The notes below the pieces were generated by a model, which ran no database searches, was not told the DNA's origin, and was given only the letters and a program-made list of their open reading frames with translations. Below, one piece after another: positions 35,836 to 44,299 of a stretch of DNA of 44,299 nucleotides; within the stretch, counting starts at the first letter, position 1; each line of letters opens with the position of its first letter. The translations under genes were made by a program, and so were the position numbers. Source of the stretch: CAYHVH01 sp964360335 (lineage in GTDB: Bacteria > Patescibacteriota > Doudnabacteria > UBA920 > 2-01-FULL-46-14); assembly GCA_964360335.1 (NCBI GenBank), contig CAYHVH010000005.1, forward strand, positions 1 through 44,299. Reading direction: 5' to 3'.

Positions 35836-37809
35836 TTATCGATTGTATCTATTTCTACTCCACCACTCCAAAACTTCGCTTGCCACGGGCGCCGCACTCA
35901 CCGACCCCTCGCCCCCATCCTCGATCATCACCAGGATGGCAATCTCGGGGTTTGCATAAGGCGCAAAACCCGCAAACCAAGCGTGGGTGCGGTAGGGATT
36001 GCGAGGGTCAAATTGCGCCGTTCCGGTTTTGCCTGCCACCGCAATTGACAAAGAATTAAGCGCCTTGGCGGTACCCTCGGTAACCACCCGCCGCATCCCC
36101 TCACGAACCACTGTCAGATATTCTTGCTCGATTCCCAATTCTCGCAAAATTTCCGGTGCAAACTGTTTAGTCGTGTTTCCCTCGTTATCCACAATTCGAT
36201 CCACGAGGTATGGTCGGTACAGCTTGCCGCCGTTGGCGATAGCCGCAGTTGCGGAGACTAACTGTAAGGGGGTGACTAATAAATCGCCCTGACCAATGGA
36301 AATATTGTAGGTGTTGCCCAAGACCCAGCGGCTGGAAAATGGATCGTCGGCAAACCGCTGCTTTTTCCATTCCGGAGTAGGAACCAGCCCCTCTTGCTCA
36401 CCGTTCAAATCAATTCCCAGTTTTTGCCCAAAACCAAACCCTTGAAAATAACCGGCCAGCCGCTCGACCCCCAAACCCTCAATTTTTGCCGGCTCGTAGC
36501 CGCCGCCGACAATGTAAAAAAATACATCGGAAGAATAAGCAATGGCTTTCCGTACATCCAAGAGTCCCAAGGGGCGACGATTGTAGTTATAAAAATACGA
36601 AGGCGGGCCGCCGAACGGATTGCGGATGACGATCTGTCCGGAATCGTCAATCAAGGTTTTGGGAGTAACAATCTCCTCCTCCAGGGCCGCGACCGCGACC
36701 AGGGGTTTGATGGTGGAACCCGGAGGATAAACGCCCTGGATGGCCCGATTGAAAAGCGGCAGATTTTTGTCTTCGACAATTTTTTGGTAGGTTACCGCGT
36801 CAATTCCCTCGGCAAATAAATTATTGTCAAAACTCGGCAGACTGACATAAGCCAAAATCTTCCCGCTTCCAGGCTCCATAATAATGGCCGCCCCCCGGCC
36901 GCGGTTTATTCCCAAAAGTCGCTGCCGCAAAGCTTGGTCGAGCCGCTCCTGCAGGCCAGCATCGAGGTTTAAACGCAGGCTCCGGCCGGTAAACGGCTCT
37001 TTTTCCCCAAAAACTTTTTTCACGACACCCCGGGCGTCGACTTCTACCTGCCGCTCTCCAAATTGTCCCCGCAGCGCTGCCTCATAAACTTGCTCCAGCC
37101 CGGTCTTGCCCAAAAAATCATTGAACCGATAGCCAGCCGAGGCAAGTTCTTGATATTCCGCGGCGCTGACTTTCCCCACGTAGCCGATAGTATGGGCGAA
37201 AACCGGGCCCTGTTTATAATCTCTTAGCGGGGTGTTCACGACCCGAAAGCCCGGCAAGTCTCTGGCTTGTTCATGCAAAATTAAGGCCTGGTCGCGCTCC
37301 AGATTTTGTTTAATCAGGACGGATTCGTAAACCTTCACCTCCTCGCCCGAAACTAGGCTCTCAATCTCCGCAGCCGGCATTCCCAAAATTTCGGCGACTT
37401 TGGCTACGACCAGGTCGCGCTCCAGAGCCTCGCTTGGCAAATCCAAGGGACTCCCGACCAACTCAAAACTCGGTTTGTTGGCTGCCAAAACCTCGCCGAA
37501 GCGGTCGTAAAGGGCGCCGCGGGGGGCGGGCAGATATTCCACCCGCAAGCGGTTTCCTTTGGCAATTTCCGCATAATAATCGTGGCGCTCGACCGTCAGA
37601 TAATAGAGGCGGCCCAAAACCAAGGACAGCACCCCGAGCAGAAAAAACACCAAAAACCGGCTCTGGGATTTCGGATCACCCTCCCGCTCCAACCTCTCTT
37701 GCAGATCAGTGGGGGCCAAGCTCTCTTCAAATGCGATCCCCTCGCCTTCCTCGCCGACTCGCCATTTTTCCGGCTCAACAGTATTTTTGAGCTCAAAAGG
37801 ATTTCTCAT
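35836..37809 (-). CDS. mrdA: penicillin-binding protein 2 (cell-elongation transpeptidase)
   Basis: Class B PBP that cross-links new peptidoglycan during lateral growth with RodA and MreBCD. The 657-residue protein has a cytoplasmic N-terminus (1-50), one membrane helix (about 51-72), the dimerisation domain with PRGALYDRFGEVLAANKPSFEL (about 96-117), and the transpeptidase domain with STIK (365-368, Ser nucleophile), SSD (426-428, in place of SxN) and KTGT (593-596). It is coupled to mreD by ATGA. No rodA is in the window. Confidence 0.96.
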   Translation of the reverse strand: MRNPFELKNTVEPEKWRVGEEGEGIAFEESLAPTDLQERLEREGDPKSQSRFLVFFLLGVLSLVLGRLYYLTVERHDYYAEIAKGNRLRVEYLPAPRGALYDRFGEVLAANKPSFELVGSPLDLPSEALERDLVVAKVAEILGMPAAEIESLVSGEEVKVYESVLIKQNLERDQALILHEQARDLPGFRVVNTPLRDYKQGPVFAHTIGYVGKVSAAEYQELASAGYRFNDFLGKTGLEQVYEAALRGQFGERQVEVDARGVVKKVFGEKEPFTGRSLRLNLDAGLQERLDQALRQRLLGINRGRGAAIIMEPGSGKILAYVSLPSFDNNLFAEGIDAVTYQKIVEDKNLPLFNRAIQGVYPPGSTIKPLVAVAALEEEIVTPKTLIDDSGQIVIRNPFGGPPSYFYNYNRRPLGLLDVRKAIAYSSDVFFYIVGGGYEPAKIEGLGVERLAGYFQGFGFGQKLGIDLNGEQEGLVPTPEWKKQRFADDPFSSRWVLGNTYNISIGQGDLLVTPLQLVSATAAIANGGKLYRPYLVDRIVDNEGNTTKQFAPEILRELGIEQEYLTVVREGMRRVVTEGTAKALNSLSIAVAGKTGTAQFDPRNPYRTHAWFAGFAPYANPEIAILVMIEDGGEGSVSAAPVASEVLEWWSRNRYNR

Positions 37810-38306
37810 TTGGGCAAGAGTTTAAAAACCGCGCGCACCGGGTAGAAAAACAGGAGATTCACAAAGATCGTCCAAAATATTTTGAACGACAGCAAGCTCC
37901 GCCAGGAAAGTGGTTCGGTAAATCCCAAGAAAGAAATCAAACCATCGTACAAGAAAATCCACAAGCCCAGGAACAGCGTGCTCAAAACAACCAACAGCGA
38001 CGCACCCAGAAAAGAAATCTCCTGAGTGGTCAAACGCCTGGTGATGAAGTAGACCGTGAGGGCCGTAAGGACAATGGCCAAAATTTGAGCGCCAAAGAAT
38101 TGGGCGGAAAACAATTCTAGGAGAAACCCGGCAAAAAAGCTGAACCACAGGGTCTCTGGCAAAGAATGGGCCAGCGCAAAAACGATGGCCAGAAGCAGCA
38201 CCAACTGGGGCACAAACGGAACCGCGACACTCCAGACTTTGAGGGCGGCCGTCTGAAGGAGAAACAACACCAACAAATAGAGTGCGTAGGCGAAATACTT
38301 TTTCAC
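37806..38306 (-). CDS. mreD: MreD-like rod-shape membrane protein
   Basis: A 166-residue integral membrane protein with about five helices, in the conserved order mreB-mreC-mreD-mrdA. Sequence similarity in this family is low, so the call rests on size, topology and position. It starts with GTG (38304-38306). That start codon lies in the arm of an inverted repeat (38306-38399) that could hide it from ribosomes. AAGGAAAG about 11 nt upstream is the likely ribosome site. Confidence 0.85.
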   Translation of the reverse strand: MKKYFAYALYLLVLFLLQTAALKVWSVAVPFVPQLVLLLAIVFALAHSLPETLWFSFFAGFLLELFSAQFFGAQILAIVLTALTVYFITRRLTTQEISFLGASLLVVLSTLFLGLWIFLYDGLISFLGFTEPLSWRSLLSFKIFWTIFVNLLFFYPVRAVFKLLPK

Positions 38307-38399
38307 CCCGTTAGACTTTCCTTGTTATAAATGATTCCTCGAAACATAATGGTAGTTCGAACACAGCAACAGCGAAACTAAAAACTAGGTCTAACGGGG
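38306..38399 (-). promoter_or_regulatory. inverted repeat enclosing the mreC-mreD gap
   Basis: CCCCGTTAGAC (38306-38316) and GTCTAACGGGG (38389-38399) are perfect inverted repeats of 11 bp, 72 nt apart. In the minus-strand mRNA the stem would include the last bases before, and the first base of, the mreD GTG start. Either a translational switch or the ends of a small MITE-like insert. Confidence 0.55.
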
Positions 38400-38404
38400 G
38401 TTAA

Positions 38405-39196
38405 TCATTGCTGGACGACAAACACGACTCTCAGGGAACGTAAATTCGTCCCCGGAATGATACTTGCTTTTTGAAAGAGTTCCGATTCACTCGAGCGAAT
38501 TTTCCCAATTTCTCCGATCAACAAATTTTTGGGGAAGCGTCCCCCCAAGCCCGAGGTTAAAACCTTGTCCCCGGGCTTGATGACTTCGGTCTGGGAAACC
38601 AAATCAAAAGTCAAACCCAGGCCGTGTTCTCCGCGGACTATACCAGTCGCCCCTCCGGGAACGACCTCGGCGTTAACCGCTGCTCCGGAGGAAGTCAAGA
38701 GATCCATCTGACTGGTGTGGTCAAATACGGCGGTAATCACCCCGACCAAGGTAGGGCCTCCCGCCACGACCGGCGCCCCCTCCGCCACGCCGTGGTTTCG
38801 GCCCCGGTTCAAGGTGACTTTTTGGTCGGCTCCCAAGGGATCAAGCCCGACCACCTCCGCGGCGATTAGAGAGAGCCGGCTTTCAATTTGAAAACCCAAA
38901 GCTTCACGCAAAAAACGGTTTTCCTCTTTGGCTTTTTCCAAGGCAGCAACCTCGGCGGTGAGCTTCTCGACTTGCCTGTCAAGAATCTGGTTCTGGGCGC
39001 CCAAATCCTTGAGCTGGAGGACAAGCAGAAAAAAGTTATTTACCCGCTCCAAAAGGCTTAAGAGCGGCTGGCTCAGAAATTCCACTCCTACCCGACCCCA
39101 ATCCAAAACCGGTTGCAAAACCGCGGAAACGCTCAAAAGAACCAGTACCCCCAAAACCAGCAAGGCAGCTAAAATATGGACCAGCGAAGACGGCAT
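38405..39196 (-). CDS. mreC: rod-shape determining protein MreC
   Basis: Bitopic protein that links cytoplasmic MreB to periplasmic or extracellular wall synthases. The 263-residue protein has an N-terminal membrane helix (about 7-28), a coiled coil (about 60-98, LGAQNQILDRQVEKLTAEVAALEKAKEENRFLREALGF) and the MreC beta domain with AEVVGLDPLGADQKVTLNRGRNHGV, VVAGGPTLVGVI and GDKVLTSGLGGRFPKNLLIG. Follows mreB by 11 nt. Confidence 0.95.
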   Translation of the reverse strand: MPSSLVHILAALLVLGVLVLLSVSAVLQPVLDWGRVGVEFLSQPLLSLLERVNNFFLLVLQLKDLGAQNQILDRQVEKLTAEVAALEKAKEENRFLREALGFQIESRLSLIAAEVVGLDPLGADQKVTLNRGRNHGVAEGAPVVAGGPTLVGVITAVFDHTSQMDLLTSSGAAVNAEVVPGGATGIVRGEHGLGLTFDLVSQTEVIKPGDKVLTSGLGGRFPKNLLIGEIGKIRSSESELFQKASIIPGTNLRSLRVVFVVQQ

Positions 39197-39207
39197 TGCG
39201 GTTTTCG

Positions 39208-40266
39208 TTACCTTGGAATCTGCTCAAATTCCGTAAGCACCAAAACTTCGCGCAAGGTCTCCAAATCTTCCAAGACAATTCCGGTCCCTCGCACCACTGT
39301 GGTCAGCGGATCATCGGCGACCTGGACCGGGATTTGCGTTTCCCGGGCTAAAAGCTGGTCAATCCCCCGCAAGAGCGCCCCGCCCCCCGCCAAAACGATC
39401 CCTCGCTGCATAATGTCGGCCACCAATTCGGGCGGTGTCTCCTCAATCGCTTGGCGAACCGAATTGACGATCGTGCGCACAGAGCGGGAAAGAGCAATCC
39501 GAATTTGTTCGTCATTCACAAAAACCTCTTTGGGCAGCCCCGTAACCAAGTCCCGACCGCGCATTTTGGTTTCCAACCGCTCTTTTAGAGGATAGGCCGA
39601 GCCGATTTTGATCTTCACTTCCTCGGCAGTGCGCTCACCGAGCAGCAAGTTGAATTCGTCCCGGGCAAACTGAACGATATTTTCATTCATCTCATCGCCA
39701 GCCACCCGGATACTTTTGGACACGACGATGCCGCCCAAGGAAATCACGGCAATTTCTGTCGTTCCCCCGCCGATGTCCACAACCATTGAACCGGAAGGAT
39801 CCTGGACCGGCAGTCGAGCGCCAATCGCGGCGGCCATCGGTTCTTCAATCAGAAATGCGATCCGCGCTCCCGCATTGAGGGTCGCGTCCTGAACGGCTCT
39901 TTTCTCCACCTCGGTAACCCCCGAGGGGATGCCAATGACCACGCGAGGCCGGGAAAGAAAGTTGAAAACCTGCTGATGGACTTTATCAATAAAATACCGG
40001 AGCATCTGCTCCGTAACTTCAAAATCAGAAATCACGCCATCGGTCAAGGGTCTCGTAGCCACAATGTGGGAGGGGGTTCGGCCGACCATGCGCTTCGCTT
40101 CATTGCCAATCGCCAAGATCTGTTTGGTCTTGGTGTTAATCGCTACCACTGACGGTTCGTTAATCACAATGCCTTTGCCGCGAACGTAAACCAAAGTATT
40201 GGCGGTGCCGAGATCAATCCCAATATCTTTGGAAAACTTACCGAAAATTTTGTCGCTTAAAGCCAT
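39208..40266 (-). CDS. mreB: actin-like rod-shape protein MreB
   Basis: Polymerises under the membrane and positions the elongation machinery. 352 residues. Phosphate 1 motif DLGTANTLVYVRGKGIV (about 17-33), phosphate 2 VVDIGGGTTEIAVIS (about 162), adenosine motif GIVLAGGGALLRG (about 290). Start MALSDKIFGKFSKDIGIDLGTANT is the usual MreB N-terminus with an amphipathic membrane-binding helix. Confidence 0.98.
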   Translation of the reverse strand: MALSDKIFGKFSKDIGIDLGTANTLVYVRGKGIVINEPSVVAINTKTKQILAIGNEAKRMVGRTPSHIVATRPLTDGVISDFEVTEQMLRYFIDKVHQQVFNFLSRPRVVIGIPSGVTEVEKRAVQDATLNAGARIAFLIEEPMAAAIGARLPVQDPSGSMVVDIGGGTTEIAVISLGGIVVSKSIRVAGDEMNENIVQFARDEFNLLLGERTAEEVKIKIGSAYPLKERLETKMRGRDLVTGLPKEVFVNDEQIRIALSRSVRTIVNSVRQAIEETPPELVADIMQRGIVLAGGGALLRGIDQLLARETQIPVQVADDPLTTVVRGTGIVLEDLETLREVLVLTEFEQIPR

Positions 40267-40351
40267 AAAAAAAACCTGAAAACTTCTAAACCAAAAATGG
40301 AGAGACTTTTGGTTTTAGTGTTTGGGTTTGATGTTTATTTGGGTTTTGGCT

Positions 40352-41605
40352 CTAGGGCTGTTTCAGGAATTTCAGCAACCCTGGTAAACTTAAGAGCTTG
40401 ACATTTTTTTCGCTCCGCTTTTTCAGTTCCAGCTTCCCGGCTTTCGCCGTCTTTTCCGAAACCACCAGCCGATACGGGATTCCCAACAGATCGCTGTCGG
40501 CGAACTTTACTCCTGCTGTCTCGTCCCTATCATCATACAGTACTTCAAATCCCGCCTGTTGTAAAGAGCGGTAAGCCGCTTCGGCCAGCTTCCTGACTTT
40601 GCTGGGGGTGTTGCCTCCAAGCTCCAGGAGGTGCAGGAGGAAAGGGGCGACTGTCTGCGGCCAAATCACCCCGAACCGGTCGTGGTGAATTTCGACAATC
40701 GCTCCCATGACCCGCGAGAGTCCAATGCCGTACGAACCCATAACGACATAATCCGGCTGTCCGTTCTCTTTCAGATATTGCAAATTAAAGGCCGTGGCGT
40801 ATTTGGTCCCCAGGGGAAAAATGTTCCCGACTTCAATCGCTTTCTCCCTGGTCACTCGGCCGCCGCACTTCGGACACGCGTCGCCGGGGCGCAAGTTCGT
40901 GATCTCGCTGTTCTCCGCATACTGGCAACTCGAACAGAGAAAGATCGTGTCTTCGCCTTCCGGGCTCAAAACTTGGAATTCGTGAGTATTGCTGACGGTA
41001 AAATCCCCTCCCGCGGCTACCGTGTAAATCGTCTCGAGTCCGCAACGCTGGAAGATTTGCCGATAGGCCCTCCTGACCACATCATAATACCGAAATAAAT
41101 CCGCTTCCGAGACATGAAAACTGTAAAGGTCTTTCATTACAAATTCTCGGCCCCGCAACAGGCCGGACTTGGCGCGCGGCTCGTTGCGGAATTTGGTCTG
41201 GATTTGGTAAGCCGCAAACGGCAAATCCCTGTAAGAACTGACGTATTTAGTAACAATTTCGGTCAGGACTTCTTCATGCGTCCAGCCCAAAACAAACCCG
41301 GCTTTCTCGTCTTTCTTGCCCCGGGCTTCAAACCCGACCTCGACATCCCAGCGGCCGGTTGCGTCCAGGTATTTTTTTTCGACGAGGGCGGGCATGAACA
41401 TTTCTTGTCCGCCGATGGCGTCCATTTCCTCTCGAATAATCCCGGCAATTTTCTCCATGACTCGCCAACCCAAAGGCAAAAAAGAGTAAATACCCGCCGA
41501 GTTTTTGTAAATAAAACCGCCCCGCTCCAAAAGCTGCGCGTTGAGGCTTGTTTCCCCTTTGGGATTCGCCTTGACGGTCTTGGTAAAAAGTTGACTCTGT
41601 TTCAC
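40352..41605 (-). CDS. proS: prolyl-tRNA synthetase, short form without INS domain
   Basis: Charges tRNA-Pro. At 417 residues it is about 150 shorter than typical bacterial ProS. Motif 1 region, motif 2 (TKFRNEPRAKSGLLRGREFVMKDLYSFH) and motif 3 (GSYGIGLSRVMGAIVE) are present, as is the C-terminal anticodon domain. Between motifs 2 and 3 the INS editing domain is missing and is replaced by a short stretch with two CxxC pairs (CSSCQYAENSE and DACPKCGGR), likely a structural zinc site. The loss predicts no cis-editing of alanyl-tRNA-Pro. Coupled to rseP by ATGA. Confidence 0.95.
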   Translation of the reverse strand: MKQSQLFTKTVKANPKGETSLNAQLLERGGFIYKNSAGIYSFLPLGWRVMEKIAGIIREEMDAIGGQEMFMPALVEKKYLDATGRWDVEVGFEARGKKDEKAGFVLGWTHEEVLTEIVTKYVSSYRDLPFAAYQIQTKFRNEPRAKSGLLRGREFVMKDLYSFHVSEADLFRYYDVVRRAYRQIFQRCGLETIYTVAAGGDFTVSNTHEFQVLSPEGEDTIFLCSSCQYAENSEITNLRPGDACPKCGGRVTREKAIEVGNIFPLGTKYATAFNLQYLKENGQPDYVVMGSYGIGLSRVMGAIVEIHHDRFGVIWPQTVAPFLLHLLELGGNTPSKVRKLAEAAYRSLQQAGFEVLYDDRDETAGVKFADSDLLGIPYRLVVSEKTAKAGKLELKKRSEKNVKLLSLPGLLKFLKQP

Positions 41606-42717
41606 AACAGTCTCTCCAAAAGCCGCCTAAATTGTTCCGAGAATCGATCCACGTCTCGGAAAGTCACGGCCACCATTAACAAAATTAGTAACAAAAAGCC
41701 GACAGTATTGGCTACGCGCTCCCATTTGATACTTTTGACGCCGCGGATTTTTTCCACGAGCAAAAACAGGATCCGCCCGCCGTCCAGCGCCGGAAAAGGA
41801 AAGCCGTTGATAATGGCGAGATTAATGGATAAGGCCGCGGTAAACTGCAGCAAATAGGCAAACCCTAAATTCGTAAAATCCCGAGTCAAAACCGCGATCC
41901 CCACTGGTCCAGACAGCCCTTCAATCAATTTCCCGGAAGTAACCAAACTCTTCAGTAGCAGCCCAAAAGCGGAGAGAATACCTAAAGTTTTGCTGACGAA
42001 GGATGCCGCGGAGAGCTTTAGGGCCTCAAAAAAAGGATAAGTCACGAGAGCGACCTCGGCCGGGGCAAACCCAACCGGGCCCGAGCCGGCCGGAGGACTC
42101 GCGCGCGGCACGACCTCTCGGGAAAGGACGGTTTTGCCCCGTTTCAGCTCGTAGCTGACCTTGCTCCCTGCCCGGGAAGTGGTGTAGCGAATCATCTCGT
42201 CAATCTCGGTAAATTTTTGGTCATCAATCGCTAAAATCACATCCCCGGCCTTAAAACCGGCGTACTGCGCCGGGGAGTCCTTTTCCACGGCAATAATCGT
42301 AATCTCTGACGCCGAAGCGCGCGCGCCGCGCAAATCCAAGTCGGCGGTAATTTCCGCGGGGGTGCCAATGGCCAGAAGTCCCAAAAAAATCAAAAACCAG
42401 CCCAAAATAAAATTCATTCCCACCCCCGCCGCCAAAACCGCCAGACGGGGCCAAAATTTCTTGTTGCCAAAGGACCGGGGGTCCGAACTCGGTCCGCCGT
42501 CCTCACCCAAAATTTTCACGAAACCGCCCAGGGGAATCCAATTGACGGAATAAACAGTCTCCCCGCGGCGGAAACCAAAAACCCGCGGCGGAAAGCCAAA
42601 GCCAAATTCTTCAACCTTCATCCCCGCCCGCTTCGCCATCACAAAATGCCCGAGCTCATGGACAAAGACCAAAAGGCCCAAGATAAAAATGAAAATGAGG
42701 ATGGTCAATAAAATCAT
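41602..42717 (-). CDS. rseP: site-2 (M50) membrane metalloprotease RseP family
   Basis: Intramembrane zinc protease cutting membrane-spanning substrates, such as anti-sigma factors or signal-peptide remnants. The 371-residue protein has HELGH (20-24) in the first helix, one PDZ domain (about 120-205, VEKDSPAQYAGFKAGDVILAIDDQ), and the third zinc ligand region NGFPFPALDGGRI near 310-325. Four membrane helices. Gene order frr-rseP-proS resembles the conserved pyrH-frr-uppS-cdsA-dxr-rseP-proS region of other bacteria, with the middle lost. Confidence 0.95.
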   Translation of the reverse strand: MILLTILIFIFILGLLVFVHELGHFVMAKRAGMKVEEFGFGFPPRVFGFRRGETVYSVNWIPLGGFVKILGEDGGPSSDPRSFGNKKFWPRLAVLAAGVGMNFILGWFLIFLGLLAIGTPAEITADLDLRGARASASEITIIAVEKDSPAQYAGFKAGDVILAIDDQKFTEIDEMIRYTTSRAGSKVSYELKRGKTVLSREVVPRASPPAGSGPVGFAPAEVALVTYPFFEALKLSAASFVSKTLGILSAFGLLLKSLVTSGKLIEGLSGPVGIAVLTRDFTNLGFAYLLQFTAALSINLAIINGFPFPALDGGRILFLLVEKIRGVKSIKWERVANTVGFLLLILLMVAVTFRDVDRFSEQFRRLLERLL

Positions 42718-43262
42718 ATGGTCATGATTTCCTTCTCTTTGGCTTCGGCCAGCTCTTTAATTCTTTTATTATACTCGTCCACCAGTTTTTGCAACTCTTG
42801 TTGCTGGCGAAACCGCTCGTCTTCCGAAATCACCCCGTTCTCTTCCTGCTTTTTGATCTCTTTCCAAAACTGTTCGCGTAAAGTCCGGGTTTTGACTCGC
42901 GCCTCTTCGGCCACGCGATTGGCGACTTTGACGAGCTCTTTGCGGCGCTCCTCCGTAAGTTCCGGCAGGCTAATCCGAATTTTATCCCCTTCGTTTACGG
43001 GGTTAAATCCCAGCCCGGATTCTCGAACTGCTTTTTCAATAGGGGCAAGCCCGTTTTTATCCCACACGGTAATCAGCAGCTGCCTCGGTTCCGGCACGGA
43101 AATACTGCCCAGTTGCTTAATCGGCGTGGGGGTACCGTAATAATCCGCCCGCAAGTCCTCCACCATCGCAGGATTGGCCCGGGAAGTGCGAAGTTTAGCG
43201 AGTTCACCCCTCAAAGATTCAATGACTTTCTCAAACTCTGATTTTTTGGCTTCGATATCCAT
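42714..43262 (-). CDS. frr: ribosome recycling factor
   Basis: Splits post-termination ribosomes together with EF-G. 182 residues, normal length. Marks: LRTSRANPAMVEDLRADYYGTPTPIKQLGSISVPEPRQLLITVWD and the C-terminal helix KKQEENGVISEDERFRQQQELQKLVDEYNKRI. Coupled to rseP by ATGA. No ribosome site; the leader carries ATACGAATATACGAA repeats like those before recR. Confidence 0.97.
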   Translation of the reverse strand: MDIEAKKSEFEKVIESLRGELAKLRTSRANPAMVEDLRADYYGTPTPIKQLGSISVPEPRQLLITVWDKNGLAPIEKAVRESGLGFNPVNEGDKIRISLPELTEERRKELVKVANRVAEEARVKTRTLREQFWKEIKKQEENGVISEDERFRQQQELQKLVDEYNKRIKELAEAKEKEIMTI

Positions 43263-43292
43263 TCGTATATTCGTATTGATTCGTAGTCCGTA
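43263..43292. repeat. TACGAAT repeats before frr
   Basis: ATTCGTATATTCGTATTGAT and TTCGTAG in 30 nt, the same words as at 12336-12404. Confidence 0.5.
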
Positions 43293-43295
43293 AAG

Positions 43296-44299
43296 TCACC
43301 GTAATCCCGCGTAAATGCGGTTGGGCTCAGCGGGATTAACCACGATCTGGCTCATGACTCGGTTAGTGGCCAAGGATTGGGTCCGCCAGCTGGCTCCGGA
43401 ATCGTCGCTTCTATAAACCGTGGACCGGATGGCGGCAAAGACTTGCCGGGAATTTTGCGGATTTATGGCCACCGCGGAAACGTTATTGACTTGCGGAGTC
43501 GCCGGCAACAAAAGTTTGACCCAGGTCGTCCCCCCGTCCTGCGTCTTGAACAAACCCTTGTCCGTGGCCAGATAAGCTGTAGCGGCGTTTCCCGTCTGCA
43601 ACACAAAATCATTATATTGCCCGGGTGTTTCCGGGATTTTCAAACTCGTCCACGACTTTCCTCCGTCCGGTGAACGCCGCAAACCTTGAGCGCGGCTCAG
43701 GACATAGATCTCCTGGCCGTCATCCGAGAGAAGAATTTTCATGAGCCGGTCCGAAAAATTCACTAGCGTGTTCCAGGTATTTCCCGCGTCCAAAGTTTTT
43801 AAAATCGTCCCCGTGGACAAACCGGCGTAGAACACTAACGGATTCCTAGGATCATAGGCCAGGGCCACGACCGCCGCCCGACCCACCGGTTCCGCATAAA
43901 TCTGGACCCAGGTACTCCCGCTATCGCCGGTTTTCAGAATGGTGGCTACTTGCTCGCGAGAACCGGCGACAAAAACTTCGGCCGGCTTTTGGGGATTGAT
44001 AAAAGCATCATAACCGGCAAAGGAGGGCAGCAAGGAAAACCATTGCTCCCCGCCCGTATTTGTGGCGAAAACTCCGGAGTTAAAACTCACCGCCAGCAGA
44101 CTTTTGGGATCCGAGGGAGCGAAGATAATCCGGGAAATCTGGGCTCCGGCCAGATCCTTGTCTTTGCCGATTGTGTTCCGCTCCTCCCAAGTCTGGCCGC
44201 CGTCAGTGCTCATGAATACGCCGCGGCTGCCGCTGCCCTGCTCACCCCCCAACTCCCCAAACAAAAAATTGCAGGCTTGGGCCGTGAACAACAAAGGGA
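43296..44299 (-). CDS. YCF48/BNR-repeat beta-propeller lipoprotein (5' partial)
   Basis: Reading frame open to the right edge, so the true start is outside. The visible 334 residues begin LLFTAQACNFLFGELGG, likely the end of a lipoprotein signal with Cys as the lipid-attached residue, though the lipobox is weak. Then follow about seven BNR/Asp-box repeats of the type [ST]-x-D-[GS]-G-x-[TS]-W (MSTDGGQTW, KTGDSGSTW, KTLDAGNTW, RRSPDGGKSW, KTQDGGTTW, YRSDDSGASW). This is the fold of YCF48/sortilin-like beta-propellers, common as surface proteins in CPR bacteria. Binding partner unknown. It lies 33 nt upstream of frr on the same strand. Confidence 0.88.
   Translation of the reverse strand, partial: PLLFTAQACNFLFGELGGEQGSGSRGVFMSTDGGQTWEERNTIGKDKDLAGAQISRIIFAPSDPKSLLAVSFNSGVFATNTGGEQWFSLLPSFAGYDAFINPQKPAEVFVAGSREQVATILKTGDSGSTWVQIYAEPVGRAAVVALAYDPRNPLVFYAGLSTGTILKTLDAGNTWNTLVNFSDRLMKILLSDDGQEIYVLSRAQGLRRSPDGGKSWTSLKIPETPGQYNDFVLQTGNAATAYLATDKGLFKTQDGGTTWVKLLLPATPQVNNVSAVAINPQNSRQVFAAIRSTVYRSDDSGASWRTQSLATNRVMSQIVVNPAEPNRIYAGLR

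Noticed and set aside
1..44299. CRISPR arrays, tRNA or rRNA genes
   Set aside because: Read for regularly spaced direct repeats, TTCRA T-loops with CCA ends and rRNA signature words; nothing convincing was found.

Overview
The window looks like a scaffold from an uncultivated bacterium of the Candidate Phyla Radiation (Patescibacteria). The evidence is a compact gene set with a nearly complete late peptidoglycan and cell-shape module, a MurF with an N-terminal membrane domain, a short ProS without the insertion domain, giant Pro/Thr-rich DUF11-type surface proteins, many ATGA stop/start overlaps and very short mRNA leaders. TGA is used as an ordinary stop, so this is not a recoded (code 25) lineage. 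A run of 10 N at 10186-10195 marks a scaffold join. I recognised no rRNA, tRNA, CRISPR array or transposase.

Layout. 1-10850 (+) is a cell-surface locus: a subtilisin-like protease cut by the window edge, a small zinc-ribbon protein, a block of strong RNA hairpins, two paralogous small secreted proteins, a 1799-residue membrane/surface protein carrying the same repeat, and a DUF11 protein with an LPRTG sortase-type tail. 10946-13028 (+) holds dnaB and recR. A free-standing small RNA candidate follows (about 13077-13195). 13205-17979 (-) holds rplU, a two-gene orphan operon and an envelope-glycan operon (small membrane protein, GT2, WecA/MraY-like transferase, DUF192). 18021-19847 (+) is a GT39 glycosyltransferase. 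19940-22025 (-) is an accessory cassette coding for a five-repeat homing-endonuclease-associated-repeat protein and a ParB-like protein. It is followed by a relic of a second GT39 3' end. 22481-30430 (-) is one long operon rdgB-serS-hydrolase-murF-alr-ddl-ftsQ-UMP kinase. Then come lysS plus an HD protein, greA, folD, an orphan basic protein lying between two RNA candidates, and mrdA-mreD-mreC-mreB-proS-rseP-frr, ending in a YCF48-type lipoprotein cut by the edge.

How the parts fit. alr, ddl, murF, ftsQ and mrdA/mreBCD supply the D-Ala-D-Ala peptide, lipid-linked precursor completion, division and lateral wall synthesis. The WecA-like, GT2 and GT39 proteins probably build or transfer a surface glycan. 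The first 11 kb codes for secreted or anchored proteins that share one repeat and may form a surface structure. Several housekeeping genes (rplU, lysS, greA, folD, the small membrane gene at 17979) have good -35/-10 boxes ending 8-13 nt before the start codon, so their mRNAs are nearly leaderless. The accessory genes carry strong Shine-Dalgarno sites.

Points most worth following are the shared surface repeat, the repeat-protein/ParB cassette beside a GT39 relic, the basic orphan protein between two RNA candidates, and the palindromic repeats read through in frame inside the giant ORF.
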